Origin: Serinus canaria
Lineage: Eukaryota; Chordata; Aves; Passeriformes; Fringillidae
NCBI RefSeq assembly: GCF_022539315.1
Contig: NC_066326.1
Coordinates: forward strand, 19,050,601 to 19,114,600
Direction of reading: 5' to 3'
Length of the DNA: 64,000 bases
Shown one piece after another: positions 1 to 10,445 of this stretch (its first letter is position 1; each line of letters begins with the position of its first letter). The position numbers and the translations under genes were made by a program. The notes beneath the pieces were generated by a model. It searched no databases. It saw nothing but the letters and a program-made list of their open reading frames with translations, and was not told where the DNA came from.

Positions 1-155
1 CCTGGGGAGGAAACAGGGCCAGTCCCAGGCCCGTGGGGGCTCTCTCCCTCCCCCAGAGGAAACCCTCCCTAAAGGCCTGGGGAAAACCATCCCCAGCGAT
101 TCCCGGGGAGCAGGGAGCGCTGTCCTGGGAAAGAGGATCCAGGCTGCCAGCTCAC

Positions 156-252
156 CTGCTCTCCCTGCTTGCAGCGGAGCAGCCTGGGCAGCCCTGGCAG
201 GCAGGGCCACGGCCAGGAGGAGCAGCAGGAAGAGGCGCAGAGCAAGGGCCAT
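156..252 (-). CDS. Gene-family copy A, exon 1 (signal peptide); rest of gene lies left of the window
   Basis: A 97-bp exon opens with ATG at 252 and ends at a GT donor (GTGAGC on the minus strand) just below 156. It encodes a secretory signal peptide starting MALALRLFLLLLLAV, with a long leucine core and an Ala-rich cleavage region. The same 97-bp exon, same start and same donor occur at 13599-13695, 42677-42773, 46005-46101 and (start lost) 53232-53328, so this is one member of a locally amplified family. It ends in phase 1, as in the other copies. The downstream exons would lie beyond the left edge. I do not recognise the protein; the secreted or type I membrane topology is inferred from the signal peptide here and the transmembrane exon of sister copies. 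Confidence 0.6.
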
Positions 253-1240
253 GGTGCCTTGCCCTCTGCCAGTCCCGAAGCTCTTGCTGCCACCACTGTC
301 CCAATGTCAGCACCACTGCTGCCACCGCCGCTGCTGCTGCAACAGCTGTGCTCAGGGACTGACTGCTTGGTCCTTGTGCTGCTGTGCAACCACGGGGCTC
401 TGGGACCTCTGTGACCTCAGAGCCTGCTGTGACCTCATGGCTGGGGTAGGATTTTGTGGGAAGGGAATGGATCTCAAGAGGTGCCCTTCCAGCCAGGAGA
501 GTATGTCCCTCCCAGTAGCTCTTTGCAATCTTGGTTTTTTTTCATAAGAAGTGAGTTTTACGATATTGGACAAGTGAGACTTTTCATGGTTTTACCAACA
601 ACAGCAATGTCAACTCCACACGTTGGTGATTCCCACTATTGCAGGCAGCAGCAGCCCTGCCACACTGACACAGAGTCCCTACTGTGCATTGTACTGGCCT
701 TTGGTCCGTATTTAAGAAGTGAAGGACTTGATAACATAGCTTACAAAAAATAATGCACCACAGGCCATCAGTGTAGCTGCACACTTTAGGGGACACGCTA
801 AACCACTGCGCATCCTATGGGGTGTCCTCAGCCACCCGAAAATCCCCCTGTGTGCCTCAAAGAGGACCTCCAAGCCCTGCTCAATTTACAGCTGTCCCTC
901 GGCCCCTGCACACCCTTGGATATACATTAAATCCCCTGCACAATTTTTGGTGTTTCCAGTCCCCCGCACAGCACAGAGGTGACCCAAAGTCCCTGCATGC
1001 CTTTAGAGGGACCCAAACATAACACTCAGGGGGCAGCAGCAGTGCTGAACCCTCCTCTGTGTGTGTGTTCTCCATGTGTCCCTGGGTGAACAGGTGAGGC
1101 CTGGGGGGAAAATCCCCACTCTGCTCAAAAGAGATGCGGGGCTGCCACAGGCCCAGTGTCTGTGGGCCTCTGAGCTCATCCCTCAGGCTGTGAAGGACTT
1201 CCTTCAGAGTCCAGCCTCACACCACTGCTCTCAAGGCTAG
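253..1240. other. 5' flank of copy A; no gene seen
   Basis: The first 200 bases match the 5' flank of the other family copies (short GCA/GCC-rich stretch and repeated tgacctcagagcctgctg units), so it is part of the duplicated unit. From about 800 to 1,020 there are degenerate repeats built on ccctgcac/gacc blocks. No supported exon was found in the rest. Confidence 0.45.
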
Positions 1241-1243
1241 CAC

Positions 1244-1520
1244 CTACTGATGGCTTCCCTCTTTTCCTGGCCTTGCCACTGGAGATGGTCCAGGCCCAGA
1301 TGATCCCAGGGAAGCAAATGTGCCCTCAGCCCAGGGATGATCAGCATGGGCTCCCCCAGCCCTCGGGGCCCCACCGCTGCTCACAGCAGCCCCTGCCTGG
1401 CTCCTGACTGCCCACACCGTGGGCATCCACGGCTGCCCCTGGGCATGGAGCTCAGCCAGGGCTGGTGCCTGCTGGGCTTTGCTGCTGCTACCACCCAGAC
1501 ACTGGGGTGACAGCTCCATC
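1244..1520. repeat. Duplicated 3'-flank segment of the gene family
   Basis: This stretch, including the motif catggagctcagccagg near 1445, matches segments at about 50.0-50.24 kb (same strand) and 39.88-40.1 kb (reverse). There it lies just beyond the tail exons at 50296-50494 and 39610-39808. It therefore marks a truncated or rearranged family copy whose coding part is not here. Confidence 0.5.
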
Positions 1521-1599
1521 CCTGTATTGCAACAGAAGAGCTGATTCGGGACGTGCTGCAGTGCTGGATTTCTGCAGCCCAACTACCTGCCAACACCGA

Positions 1600-2310
1600 C
1601 AGCAAGAGTGGGCTGCCCCCAGAAAACTGTCGGCTCTGGGCTTTGGCTGCAGGGCACAGCTGCGTTACAGCACAGGGGGGCTGCATTGGGGTAAGAGGGA
1701 CAGGTCTTCGGCATGCTTAATGCACGGAGAGTCAGGGACAGAAAGACACTGAACTAAAGGCACACACCAATTTCTAAACTCGGGAGGTCCCAGGGGAAGA
1801 TACAATCTTTGGCCAATCGGGAGAAACTGAGGGTGGAACACAAGGCAGGGAATACAAGGTTTAAACCAACAGGGGAATTACAGGGGAGGAGGACCACTTA
1901 AACAAACCAATGGGGTTTCCAGGGATACCAAATTGATAGGGAAGTTTCTAGAGAAAGGGGTAGGCTTGGGGAGAGATTAACATTCAATGGGAAGAGGAAT
2001 AGGAACAAAAGGGCAGGGTACTTTGGGGAGGTGGACAACCAGAGCACAACCAACAACACAGGGGGGAATGGAGTAACCCAGTAGTATGCTATATTAGTAC
2101 AAAATAAACGGGGAGTATTACACTACAAAATAAGGGGGAGTTTTTAAACTGAGTACTAGGACCTAATTACAGTCAAAGAGATGCAATGCAACAGGGAAGC
2201 TCTCAGTCAGGTTTCAGTTGAGCACTTCCAAATTCCTTCCTGGCAGAAATAGAAGGCCAAACTTGCCCATATCACAAGCAAACAGAGTGTTCCCCAACAG
2301 CAACCCCTTC
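1600..2310 (-). repeat. LTR-like segment related to 43.4-44.2 kb
   Basis: The block aatcgggagaaactgagg and the following aggcagggaatacaa, gaattacaggggagg and accaacaacac motifs occur in the same order as at 43.79-44.05 kb and 54.88-55.14 kb. Its base pattern resembles avian ERV LTR promoter segments, read on the minus strand. Exact ends and target-site duplication were not found, so the LTR assignment is moderate. Confidence 0.4.
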
Positions 2311-2318
2311 AAAGCCCC

Positions 2319-2884
2319 TGTGAAAAATATGTGTTTTATGATTGGCTTTTTGCAAATAATAAAATGAATATTATATGTGTTCTGTTAGAAACTTATTAGA
2401 AACTATTAGAAACTATTTAACACACTACTTTTCCAAAGTAGTGTGTTAAATATAGTTTTAGGTTGTACCATTATGTTAAAATAGAAACTATGCTATGTAA
2501 GATACTTTTTTTAAAGAAAGACTTGCAGTGAGATAGCAGCCACAGGACACCTACAACTTTCAGAGAAAAAGAATGTATTGCTATTCTGTCAGAGGAATCG
2601 AACTTTTTCGTGCCTCACTCAGCCATGAAGACGCCGTTAGGATGAAGAGGAAGAAGCTGATGATGACCAGAGAGAATCCTGTGTTTGAATGGAATTTATG
2701 CATCGTGCATGAATGTATGAATGAATATGCAACAGGTTATTGTTTGTAAGGGTAAATCCTCTGTTAACGTGTGTCCTTTTTCGGCCTTTCTCTGCCCAGA
2801 AAAAGGTACCTGGATGTCTGTAACTTTTTGTTTCTATTATCTCATATTGTCCTAATCCAAATTGTCCAAACTTTTTATTACTCT
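2319..2884 (+). repeat. Left part of an ERVL-like solo LTR, split by the gamma-type provirus
   Basis: An AT-rich segment starts tgtgaaaaatatgtgtttta and contains a strong inverted repeat (aacacactacttt / aaagtagtgtgtt near 2419-2448). It stops exactly where the provirus begins at 2885, and the AT-rich continuation resumes after 10360. The resemblance to class III avian LTRs is from recall of the family, not a search. A candidate CAAAG occurs near both outer ends (2310-2314 and 10444-10448), which would place the left border at 2315 rather than 2319. Confidence 0.5.
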
Positions 2885-3568
2885 TGAAATAAACAGGGCA
2901 GGAAATCTTTCTCTTTTTTTATGCCTTTTTTAAAAGTGATCAGCTCAGAATGGGGGGGTTGGCAGGTCCACGCGTTCCTGCTGCCGCTCCCAGCAGTGAC
3001 TTGGAAGAGGAGCAGTGTACAGCTCTGTCCCCTAGGGGCAGAGCCAGGAGTCCCATCCTCTCAAGGGCAGTGGGGGCATACCCAGGGTTCAGTTTGGTTT
3101 GTTGGTTCAGGGGTCCTAGGTCCGACTGACGTCGTTTGGGCAAGGAGTGACCAAGGTTCTCAGCGTCTCTGCCAGCTTTGGACCTCACTCCTACGGTCTA
3201 AACACCACCCTGACTTCTCAATTCTGCTTTGGCTCGTCTCTTTTGGGGTATTTTCCAGGATTTGATGAGGGTCTTGTCCCAGTGCAGTCTGGGTTTTGAG
3301 ATAAATTTGCATGTCTCCTGAGATGAAAATTCCCCCATCCCTCCTCACCATCCGGGGGCGGGGGTTGTCATCTTCTTGGCAGACACAAAGGGTGGTACTG
3401 AAAAAAAAGAATTCTCCACAAAACAGGGTTAATGACGATACTCAACAGGTGATTACATCATTTAAGCAACAAAAGAACTCTTGGCCAGGGATCAGTTCCC
3501 AGCTTAACTTTAAACTCTGCAACCCCTTCTCATAAAAAAAAGGGTAACTCTTTTTTTTACTCATAACA
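2885..3568 (-). repeat. 3' LTR of the gamma-type provirus
   Basis: It aligns end to end with 9678-10360, starting tgaaataaacagggcagg on the plus strand and ending ttttactcataaca. Small substitutions separate the two copies. One of them changes the AATAAA on the minus strand (present in the 5' LTR at 9891-9896) to AACAAA here (3098-3103). Confidence 0.85.
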
Positions 3569-3587
3569 GTCCCCCCTCTTTTTCTTT
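3569..3587 (-). other. Polypurine tract of the gamma-type provirus
   Basis: On the minus strand this is an A/G run (AAAGAAAAAGAGGGGGGA) immediately before the TGTTATGAG that opens the 3' LTR, the position and composition of a retroviral plus-strand primer. Confidence 0.85.
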
Positions 3588-3601
3588 GATCGAACTTAAA
3601 C

Positions 3602-4797
3602 TTAAGCTCGCATCAACCTTAATTTTTTGTATTGATTATAAATTTTTTGAGCTCTCTGGTAATCACAGTTACTTAACTTTGTTACTTTCCTTGGTTTCTT
3701 TAGGTTAAATTTTTTTGAGATCTTTAGGTTGATCTGCACGGCAGGTACCACTATTCTAATGAAGCGGGGACATAAACACTGTAAAAAACCAATCCTCCAA
3801 GTATACACACAGTGGGCAAAGTCTCTTTTTCCCATAAATCCTTTTTGAAAGTCCATAGGTTATCCCACCAACTGGAATCAAGTGTAGGAGTCTGTTCTTG
3901 GTTGTTTATATGTGCTAGTTTTCTTATCTCGTTTGAGATGTTTCCAATGATTGCATTCGTTATCTCTAATACTGCCTGGAGCCTGATGATTCTATTTAAC
4001 ATAGATATTGGGGTCTGAACCTGGCCTTTACAATTCTGGCTTCTCTCAATTTCTATTGTACTTTGCTTCTTCTTTTTGGTTTCTCTTAAAGCTTTGTATA
4101 TAGGAACTAGTCCAAAACTTGATCCAGATTCTTTGGATAATGAAAAAGAAATCTGGTCTCATCATTCCAGTAGTGCAACCACCAGACCAGTCTCCTGACA
4201 ATTTAGTGTATGCTGTAGTACCAGAGATCAAAACCAGGGGTTTAGGGCTCTCCCAACATTTACACAGTTCTTTCGGTTTCCAAAAGGGGTTTATGTCTTT
4301 TTCAGTACACTCATAAAGTTCATATACTTCATGGTAGATACACTTGTCCCTTTCTTTTTTCTCAACAGACTTAAATTTATTTGGATCTCTTGGGATCCAC
4401 CGGGTAGTAAAGCTCTTTACTGCTAAATATCTTTTACAAACCATTTTTCTTACCACTTTTACCATCTCTTGTCTTTTTACCAGATCTATCAAGCTTGCTT
4501 CATAACATTACGTTTGAAGCTCAAACCAGCTTCTCCTACAGAGCACTCTCCCAGAAGCTGCTGCATAAAAGTGGCAGTATATGGGCCATCCATCCTTTCT
4601 CTTCCTTTTCACAAAAGACCAATTGGGAGAGGTTAACACAAATAGGGTTAAAACCTGTGTGGACTCTCGACAAGGAGCTTATTTCTCCCTCCTGGAGGGG
4701 TTGGTAGCATTCACAGCACGGCTCTCCTGGGCTCCCCAGAGCACCAGCAATTAAAGCCATCATTACTACCCTTCCCAAGAGTCTGGTATGGGTCATC
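3602..4797 (-). pseudogene. Degraded retroviral env (surface and transmembrane pieces)
   Basis: Three out-of-register reading frames together look like a short env. The first (from about 4797 to 4536) opens with a leader-like hydrophobic stretch and a Cys-rich start (CCECYQ). The second (4492-4046) holds a surface segment with GDWSGGCTTGMMRPDFFF. The third (4018-3751) carries a transmembrane-subunit helix (RLQAVLEITNAI), and the membrane anchor and basic tail continue in another frame to 3602. At about 400 codons it is shorter than the 600 or more usual for gamma-type env, so internal loss is likely. Frame changes near 4500, 4030 and 3780 disable it. Role in the intact ancestor: receptor binding and membrane fusion. 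Confidence 0.7.
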
Positions 4798-4814
4798 TGA
4801 CACAGCCTGCCCAC

Positions 4815-5236
4815 CCGGTCTTGCCTCTTGGGGATTTCACTTAGAAGGTTTTTAAGCCCTTTTAGAGTCTCTTTCTACCCGCTTCTCTGGTTACCTCTCT
4901 TGGTCTGTCTTTACTAATTTTTGTTTCTCCTAGGGAGGGTACTCTGTAGAAGTTTAACTTGGAGTATTTGATTTTAAGTTGGGGGAGCTTAACCAGAATT
5001 TTTACCAGAATTACTTATTAGTTTTTTACAAACCTCATTTAAACACAAAACTGTCTTACAACACTTTTAGATATATTATGATTCTGATACCAAACTCTTT
5101 CTATACAGTTCAGTCTTTTTGACTCTTCCTTTTGAGAGTCAATTTTAAGTAATTTCGTCTTTTTATAACAGTATACTCAGGTGAATCAGCTCATGATGTA
5201 GTGGAATCTCGTGCAGTGCCCTGAGGTGGGAGTGGT
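4815..5236. other. Spacer between integrase end and env; no gene seen
   Basis: AT-rich proviral interior with no open frame that could be matched to a retroviral domain. Confidence 0.4.
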
Positions 5237-5523
5237 GTGGAATCTGGTCACATGCCCGAGGGTGAGACTGGCCCTTTTATCCTCGTAATGAGAGTCCAAC
5301 CTTTTTCTCTGGTCCGCACAGCCGAATTAGTGATGAAAAGTACCTGGAAGGGGCCTTCAAATTTAGGCATTAATGCTCCAGCTTTCCACGATTTTATCAG
5401 AACCCAATCTCCTAAGTTAATGTTATGAACCTTTGGGTCAAGAGGGGAAGTCTAGGGGAGGTATCCTCTTTTTCTAAGTCCTTCAAGGGTCCTTCCAATG
5501 ATTTCTAAATACTTTCTGGTAGC
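5237..5523 (-). pseudogene. Integrase C-terminal domain, separated from its core by a solo LTR
   Basis: The minus strand encodes a GDWVLIKSW motif followed by a KFEGPFQVL-like strand and an AVRT segment, the SH3-like DNA-binding fold of gammaretroviral integrases. It continues the integrase core (5916-6647) that is interrupted at 5530-5915 by an inserted LTR. Stops occur in frame. Confidence 0.65.
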
Positions 5524-5529
5524 CTCTTC

Positions 5530-5915
5530 TGTGGTATTGTCCACAAGGGTCCCAGGATGAGGGAAGAGACGAGAAAGTTGACTCCATGTATCAGAAAGCT
5601 TGATTTATTATTTTATGATAGATAATATATTAAAACTATACTAAAAGAATAGAAGAAAGGATTTCACTAGAAGGCTAAGCTAAGAATAGAAAAGGAATGA
5701 AAAACACAGGCTTGTCTCTGACTGAGACAGTCTGCACAGGTGATCTGTGATTGGCCCTTAATTGGAAACAACCAGATGAGACCAATCACAGATTCCCCCT
5801 GTTGCATTCCACAGCAGCAGGTAAGAATTGTTTACAGTTTGTTAGTGAGGCCTCTCAGCTTCTCAGGAGGGAAAAATCCTAAGGAAAGGATTTTTCATAA
5901 AACATGTCGGTGACA
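5530..5915 (-). repeat. Solo LTR of the non-autonomous family, nested in integrase
   Basis: A 386-bp element with TG...CA ends is flanked by the 6-bp duplication ctcttc (5524-5529 and 5916-5921). On the minus strand it aligns along its length with the LTRs at 32188-32570, 34843-35225 and 37512-37897, including the hairpin (5871-5896 here). It interrupts the integrase gene, so it is younger than the provirus. Confidence 0.85.
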
Positions 5916-6830
5916 CTCTTCTCCTTCCAGATAGTCTCCTGTGCTATAGGGTGTTAACAGGAATGGCAGTCCAAACATCATTTCATAGGGTGAAATCCCT
6001 ATGTCAGCCCGAGGTCTTGTTCTGATGCACAAAAGCACTGGGGGCAAACACTTCAGCCAGTTCATTTTTGTCTCTTCTATCAATTTAGTTAATACATTTC
6101 TGAGAGTTTTGTTCATCTGCTCCACCCTCCCAGAACTCTGGGGGTGCCACAGAGTATGTAATCTCCATTCTATTCCTAAGGCTCTGATTATATTTTGCAA
6201 TGTTTGGGCTACAAAGTGTGAACCTCGGTCTGAGTCTATGGTGTTTACTATTCCATATCTGGGGATAATGTTTTCCAAAATTACACTTGCCACTACTTGG
6301 GCTGTTTCCCTTCTGGTTGGGAAAGCTTCCACCCAATGGGTGAGATGATCTACTATAACTAGTAAATATTTGTACCGCTGCACTGGGGGCATCTCAGTGA
6401 AATCTATCTGTATGCTTTGGAAAGGTCTTAGAGCTAATTCCCTCCCTCCAAGGGCTACCTGTCTCATGACTTTCTGGTTCACTTTTTGACAAATGAAACA
6501 CTCTTTTGTAATTGCTTTTGCTAGGCTATATACACCTATGCACAGGTTATTTCTTAAGAAATGATCACATAGCCCCTGAACTCCCCAGTGGGTTAGTTTA
6601 TGTAGTTCTATTAGCACTGTCCGAGCAAGTGCTTTATTCAAAAACACCCGTCCATCTGAAGTTAACCACTCCTCTTGTTACCCCTGGTGTAACTTTAAAT
6701 CCTTTATAACCTCTAACTCTTTTTCACTAAATATGGGTTCTTCTCTTCTTTCTCTCTCTTCAGGTGTGGTTTCTACTTTAAGAACTTTCACTGGATCCCC
6801 TGGTTCTAAAGCTGCTTCTTTTGCTATCCA
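5916..6830 (-). pseudogene. RNase H tail and integrase core of the gamma-type pol
   Basis: An open frame runs 6647-5895 and the upstream part to 6830 is in a nearby frame. The upstream part keeps the RNase H end (RLADWIAKEAA). The open frame has the integrase zinc-binding pattern (HKLTH ... CFICQK), then the catalytic Asp-Asp-Glu set in IQIDFTEM, DSDRGSHF and SSGRVEQMN. The core is thus surprisingly complete, but it is cut by the LTR at 5915 and has a stop near 6675. Everything between protease and the RNase H tail, including all of reverse transcriptase, is absent. Confidence 0.8.
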
Positions 6831-6849
6831 ATCAGCCAGTCGGTTTCCT

Positions 6850-7090
6850 CGAACTTCCAGACTGTTCTGAGTTTCCCATTATTTTTGCATCTTCAATCAC
6901 TGATGCTCTAAATAGTTTCCGTTCAGCCCCTAACACTTCACAAATTTTTTTCCTAATTACCATACCTTTTGGTACTTTGTTGAGACAGGACTTACCTGCT
7001 CCTGTATCAACCAAAAATTCAAATTCTTTATTTTGGGGTCCCTTTTCAAAGTTTATCAAGGGCTTCTCTAGATGTTGCATCACGTCTCAT
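6850..7090 (-). pseudogene. Retroviral aspartic protease fragment
   Basis: The frame 7083-6832 contains FLVDTGAGKSC, the active-site loop of retropepsins, followed by about 45 residues of weak similarity, then runs straight into the RNase H tail after a deletion near 6850. The flap region is not recognisable. Confidence 0.65.
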
Positions 7091-7264
7091 AAAGTGTAAA
7101 GCCCTTGACCCCCCTATGCCTCCTCCTGGTGGTGGACCCACCCACCTTTTCGGTAACTCGAATCGCAGGGCAAAATTGCTTGTCCCTACACTTTCTCTAG
7201 CTACTGCAACCATGATCCTAGCTTTGGCCTTTGCTGTTTCTTCTTCTCTCCTTACATATACCTT

Positions 7265-8781
7265 TCATGCTTCTCTCAATAACTCATTAATGTCCTTCTC
7301 TTGCCAATCTTCAATCTTTTCCAGTTTTCTCCTTATATCAGGCCAAGATTTAGTAACAAACTGGACCTTTAGTAACACTTGACCTTCCGTGGTGTCTGGG
7401 TCTATTTTAGAATACAGCTGGAAATTCCGCTTTAGGCGATTAAGCCAAGTAGCAGGAGTTTCATTCTTCTCTTGAGCACCCTCAAATGCCAATTTGGTAT
7501 TAGTTCCTTTGGGAACTGACTTTTTGATCCCCCGAATTATCAAAGACCTTTATTCTATCATGGCCTTCCTCCCCTCCTCCTGATTAGGGTTCCAGTTGGG
7601 AATTTCTGTTCACCTGCTGGCACTTGGGGTCCTGGACGGTTATCTTTCTCCCAAATTCTTATGCCAGCCGCCCTAATCATCTGGACCTCTTCTGGGGAGA
7701 ATAATATATTCAGAATGGAATTCATCTCCCCCCAAGTGTAGATATTTGGACCTAAGAATTGATCCACTTGGTTAGCTTTGCCCACTGGCTCCTCAACTAA
7801 ATGCCCTAACTCCTTCTTGAATCCTCTCACCTCAGAAGCGGTTAGAGGAGCATTCACAAAACCAACACATCCTGCTACTCCTCCCATAGGAACTTCTCTG
7901 AGGGGATAAAGTTTCTCTACTTTGGAGGTCTTAGATCGGGTATTGCAGTATGGCCCATCTTCAGACACCAAACTACCAATCTGAGAGATATTAGGATTCC
8001 CCTGAATTCTCTGCAGGTCACCAGGTGTATTTGGTGATAACAGTTTACCAGGCAAGGAGGCATTTGTGTACCAGCTAGGAGGAGGTACAGGGACAGCAAT
8101 AGGAGGGGGAGAAGAGCCTGCATGTATATTAAGTGGAGCTTGAGAAGGGGTGGAGAATGCAGCCTGTGGAGTAGACACTTGTGGTGGGGCAGAAGGAACT
8201 GGAGGAGGAGCCGAAGCGGGTGGGGAGGAAGTGGTTACTGGGTCTGCCACAGGGGAAGCCAAAGGGGTAGAAGAAGGAATTACAGGAGGTGGTAATGAGA
8301 TAGCAGCCGGGGGAAAAGCCGGATCTGCCCTTTGAGATGCCTGAGGAAGAGGATTATAAGGTAAAGGGGCACCCGGAGGCAAATAATCCAGGGGGTCCCA
8401 TCTTTTACTAATTCCAGCATCCCCTCCTTCATTCCCCTCTTTCTTCCTCTGCACCTTACAAATTCTCACACCTTCATCCCCAATAGCATTCTTTAACCAA
8501 CAAGCTACATACAATAATTGCTCGGGATCGGTGTCCTCCCGAGCTGTCAGATATTGACTCAGCTGATGACACATCCACTTGTCCTTTGTCCCACACCAAG
8601 ACCATCCTCCTTGCACCTCTAATTCTGGCCAGACTTCTACACAGTAATGGATCATCTTAACCTGATCTAATCCCTCTGTGGCCTCTATAGAATCCCATCT
8701 CTCTAACAGTTCCCCTAAGGGACTATGGGGAGGTATAATTCTCAGCCTCTTGCCCGTCTTCTTGCTATTACATCCTTCCAT
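7265..8781 (-). pseudogene. Gag of the gamma-type provirus, frameshifted
   Basis: The first frame (8781-7558, 407 codons) starts MEGCNSKK, carries a matrix-like domain, a long Pro-rich linker with VPSAPP (a PSAP late-domain motif), and the start of capsid. The second frame (7543-7265) holds the capsid C-terminal half (TPATWLNRL-like major homology segment written here as ETPATWLNRLKR). A frame change near 7550 separates them. The residue after Met is Glu, not the Gly needed for myristoylation; whether this is a mutation is inference. No CCHC zinc knuckle can be seen in the 7090-7265 stretch, so nucleocapsid is degraded. Confidence 0.75.
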
Positions 8782-8875
8782 TTTTCAGGTCTCAACAGAA
8801 AAAACTCCCAAAGGTGCTTCTACTGACAGGAAATCTCAAGAACAATTGCCTGAAGCTCAGGACTTTATTCTAAAA

Positions 8876-9205
8876 CTGCCTGATCTCTCGACTGCCTAAC
8901 TTTACCAATGTCAGGTCTTATGTCTATCAGGACTTTAAACAGGAAACCCCGGCCTAAGAGCCCGATTCGCGCCTGACTTCCTTCGTCAGGAAAAAACTGC
9001 CTGATCTCTTGACTGCCCAACTTTACCTGCGTCAGGTCTTATGTCTATCAGGACTTAAACCCATGGAACCCTGGCATAAGAGCCTGAGCCGTGCCTGACT
9101 CCCTCTGTCAGGAAAAACAACTGCCTGATTTCTCTATGTATCAGGACTTAAAATAAACCCTGGCCTCCTTCACCAAGGAGGCCTGACTCCCTTTGTCAGG
9201 ACATA
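8876..9205 (-). repeat. Tandem repeat in the proviral 5' leader
   Basis: Three copies start at 8876, 8997 and 9121 with ctgcctgat(c/t)tct, giving periods of 121 and 124 bp; the third is partial. Each contains the gtcaggtcttatgtctatca or related gcctgactccct...gtcagg blocks. It lies between primer site and gag, where packaging signals or leader structures usually sit. Confidence 0.75.
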
Positions 9206-9657
9206 ATTTTCCTGCAGGGCTTAGAGCTTGCTCGAATCCTTCTCGAGACTTACAATGATTTGCCTGACTTCCCTCATCAGGACTTTTGGATTGTGTGCCA
9301 CTAACACTCTGAATTCCTCTGCGTGCCTGGAGGGAGGCCCTCTCTCCCCCTTCGGAGGCACTCACTCACACTAATTCCACACGCTTCCCTCCGTTCCCAG
9401 CCGGCACCCTCTCAGGAGTCTAAAAACATGGTACAAGGAGGCCCCACCCACTTCGAGGATCTGGAAGCTGCCAGTCCTCGTCTCATTCACACTCCACTCA
9501 CTCGCCCCCACTCCCACCGCTGGGTATTTCTCACCAGTCCGGCGCTCCTCCACATCACTGGTGAGGAGCTGATCTTCTCTGGTCCTGAGAGCCAGCTGTC
9601 CCGGAGGTCCTAGGGTGGGCAGCCGTCCCAGTCCTGGTGTCCTCTTCAGGCGTGGCT

Positions 9658-9675
9658 ATCTTGGACGAGTCCCCA
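9658..9675 (-). other. Primer binding site, tRNA-Pro type
   Basis: Read on the minus strand this is TGGGGACTCGTCCAAGAT, two bases inside the 5' LTR. It differs at three positions from the tRNA-Pro primer site known from gammaretroviruses. Confidence 0.8.
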
Positions 9676-9677
9676 GC

Positions 9678-10360
9678 TGAAATAAACAGGGCAGGAGATC
9701 TTTCTCCTTTTTAATGCCTTTACTAAAAGAAATCAGCTCAGAATGGGGGGCTTGGCAGGTCCACGGGTTCCTGCTGCCACTCCCAGCAGTGACTTGGAAG
9801 AGGAGCAGTGTACAGCTCTGTCCCCGCGGGGAAGAGCCGGGAATCCCGTCCTCGCAAGGGCAGTGGGGGCATACCCAGGGTTCAGTTTGGTTTATTGGTT
9901 CAGGGGTCCTAGGTCCGACTGACGTCATTTGGGCAAGGAGTGACCGAGGTTCTCAGCGTCTCTGCCAGCTTTGGACCTCACTCCTGCTGTTTAAACATCA
10001 CCCTGACTTCTGAATTGTGCTCTGGCTTGTCTCTTTTGGGGTATTTTCCAGGATTTGATGAGGGTCTTGTCCCAATGCAGTCTGGGTTTTGAGATAAATT
10101 TTCATGTCTCCTGAGATGCAAATTCCCCCTCCCTCCTCACCATCCGGGGGCGGGGGTTGTCATCTTCTTGGCAGACACAAAGGGTGGTACTGAATAAAAA
10201 GAATTCTCCACAAAACAGGGTTAATGACGATATTCAACAGGTGATTACAATATTTACCTAACAAAAGAACTCTTGGCCAGGGATCAGTTCCCAGCTTAAC
10301 TTTAAACTCTGCGACCGCTTCTCATAAAAAAAAGGATAACTCTTTTTTTTACTCATAACA
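9678..10360 (-). repeat. 5' LTR of the gamma-type provirus
   Basis: Pairs with 2885-3568. On the minus strand it opens TGTTATGAGT and ends TTTATTTCA. It retains an AATAAA on the minus strand at 9891-9896. Confidence 0.85.
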
Positions 10361-10445
10361 CTGTAATTATATTGCTATTTTTATAACCAATTTATGACCA
10401 TTAAACTTAAATAATTTTAAAAACAAGTGATGGGTGTTTTTCACA
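10361..10445 (+). repeat. Right part of the split ERVL-like LTR
   Basis: AT-rich sequence (ctgtaattatattgctattt onward) ending tttttcaca. It continues the LTR broken at 2884 and shows that the gamma-type provirus inserted into an existing LTR. Confidence 0.5.

Larger units (their letters stand above)
2885..10360 (-). mobile_element. Gammaretrovirus-like endogenous provirus (RT-deleted)
   Basis: Two related LTRs (2885-3568 and 9678-10360) flank, in minus-strand order, a primer binding site, leader with tandem repeats, gag, protease, RNase H tail and integrase, env and a polypurine tract. Both LTRs have TG...CA ends. The primer site matches the tRNA-Pro type used by gammaretroviruses, and the pol-env layout agrees. 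Flanks read ctct at the left and ctgt at the right, an imperfect 4-bp duplication as expected for this class. Frameshifts, stops, a deletion of reverse transcriptase and a solo LTR in integrase make it non-functional. Confidence 0.85.

Noticed and set aside
251..547. Plus-strand ORFs across the signal-peptide exons (Cys/Ala/His-rich frames)
   Set aside because: They are antisense shadows of the conserved signal exon and its GCA-rich flank; the minus-strand reading has the conserved start and donor.
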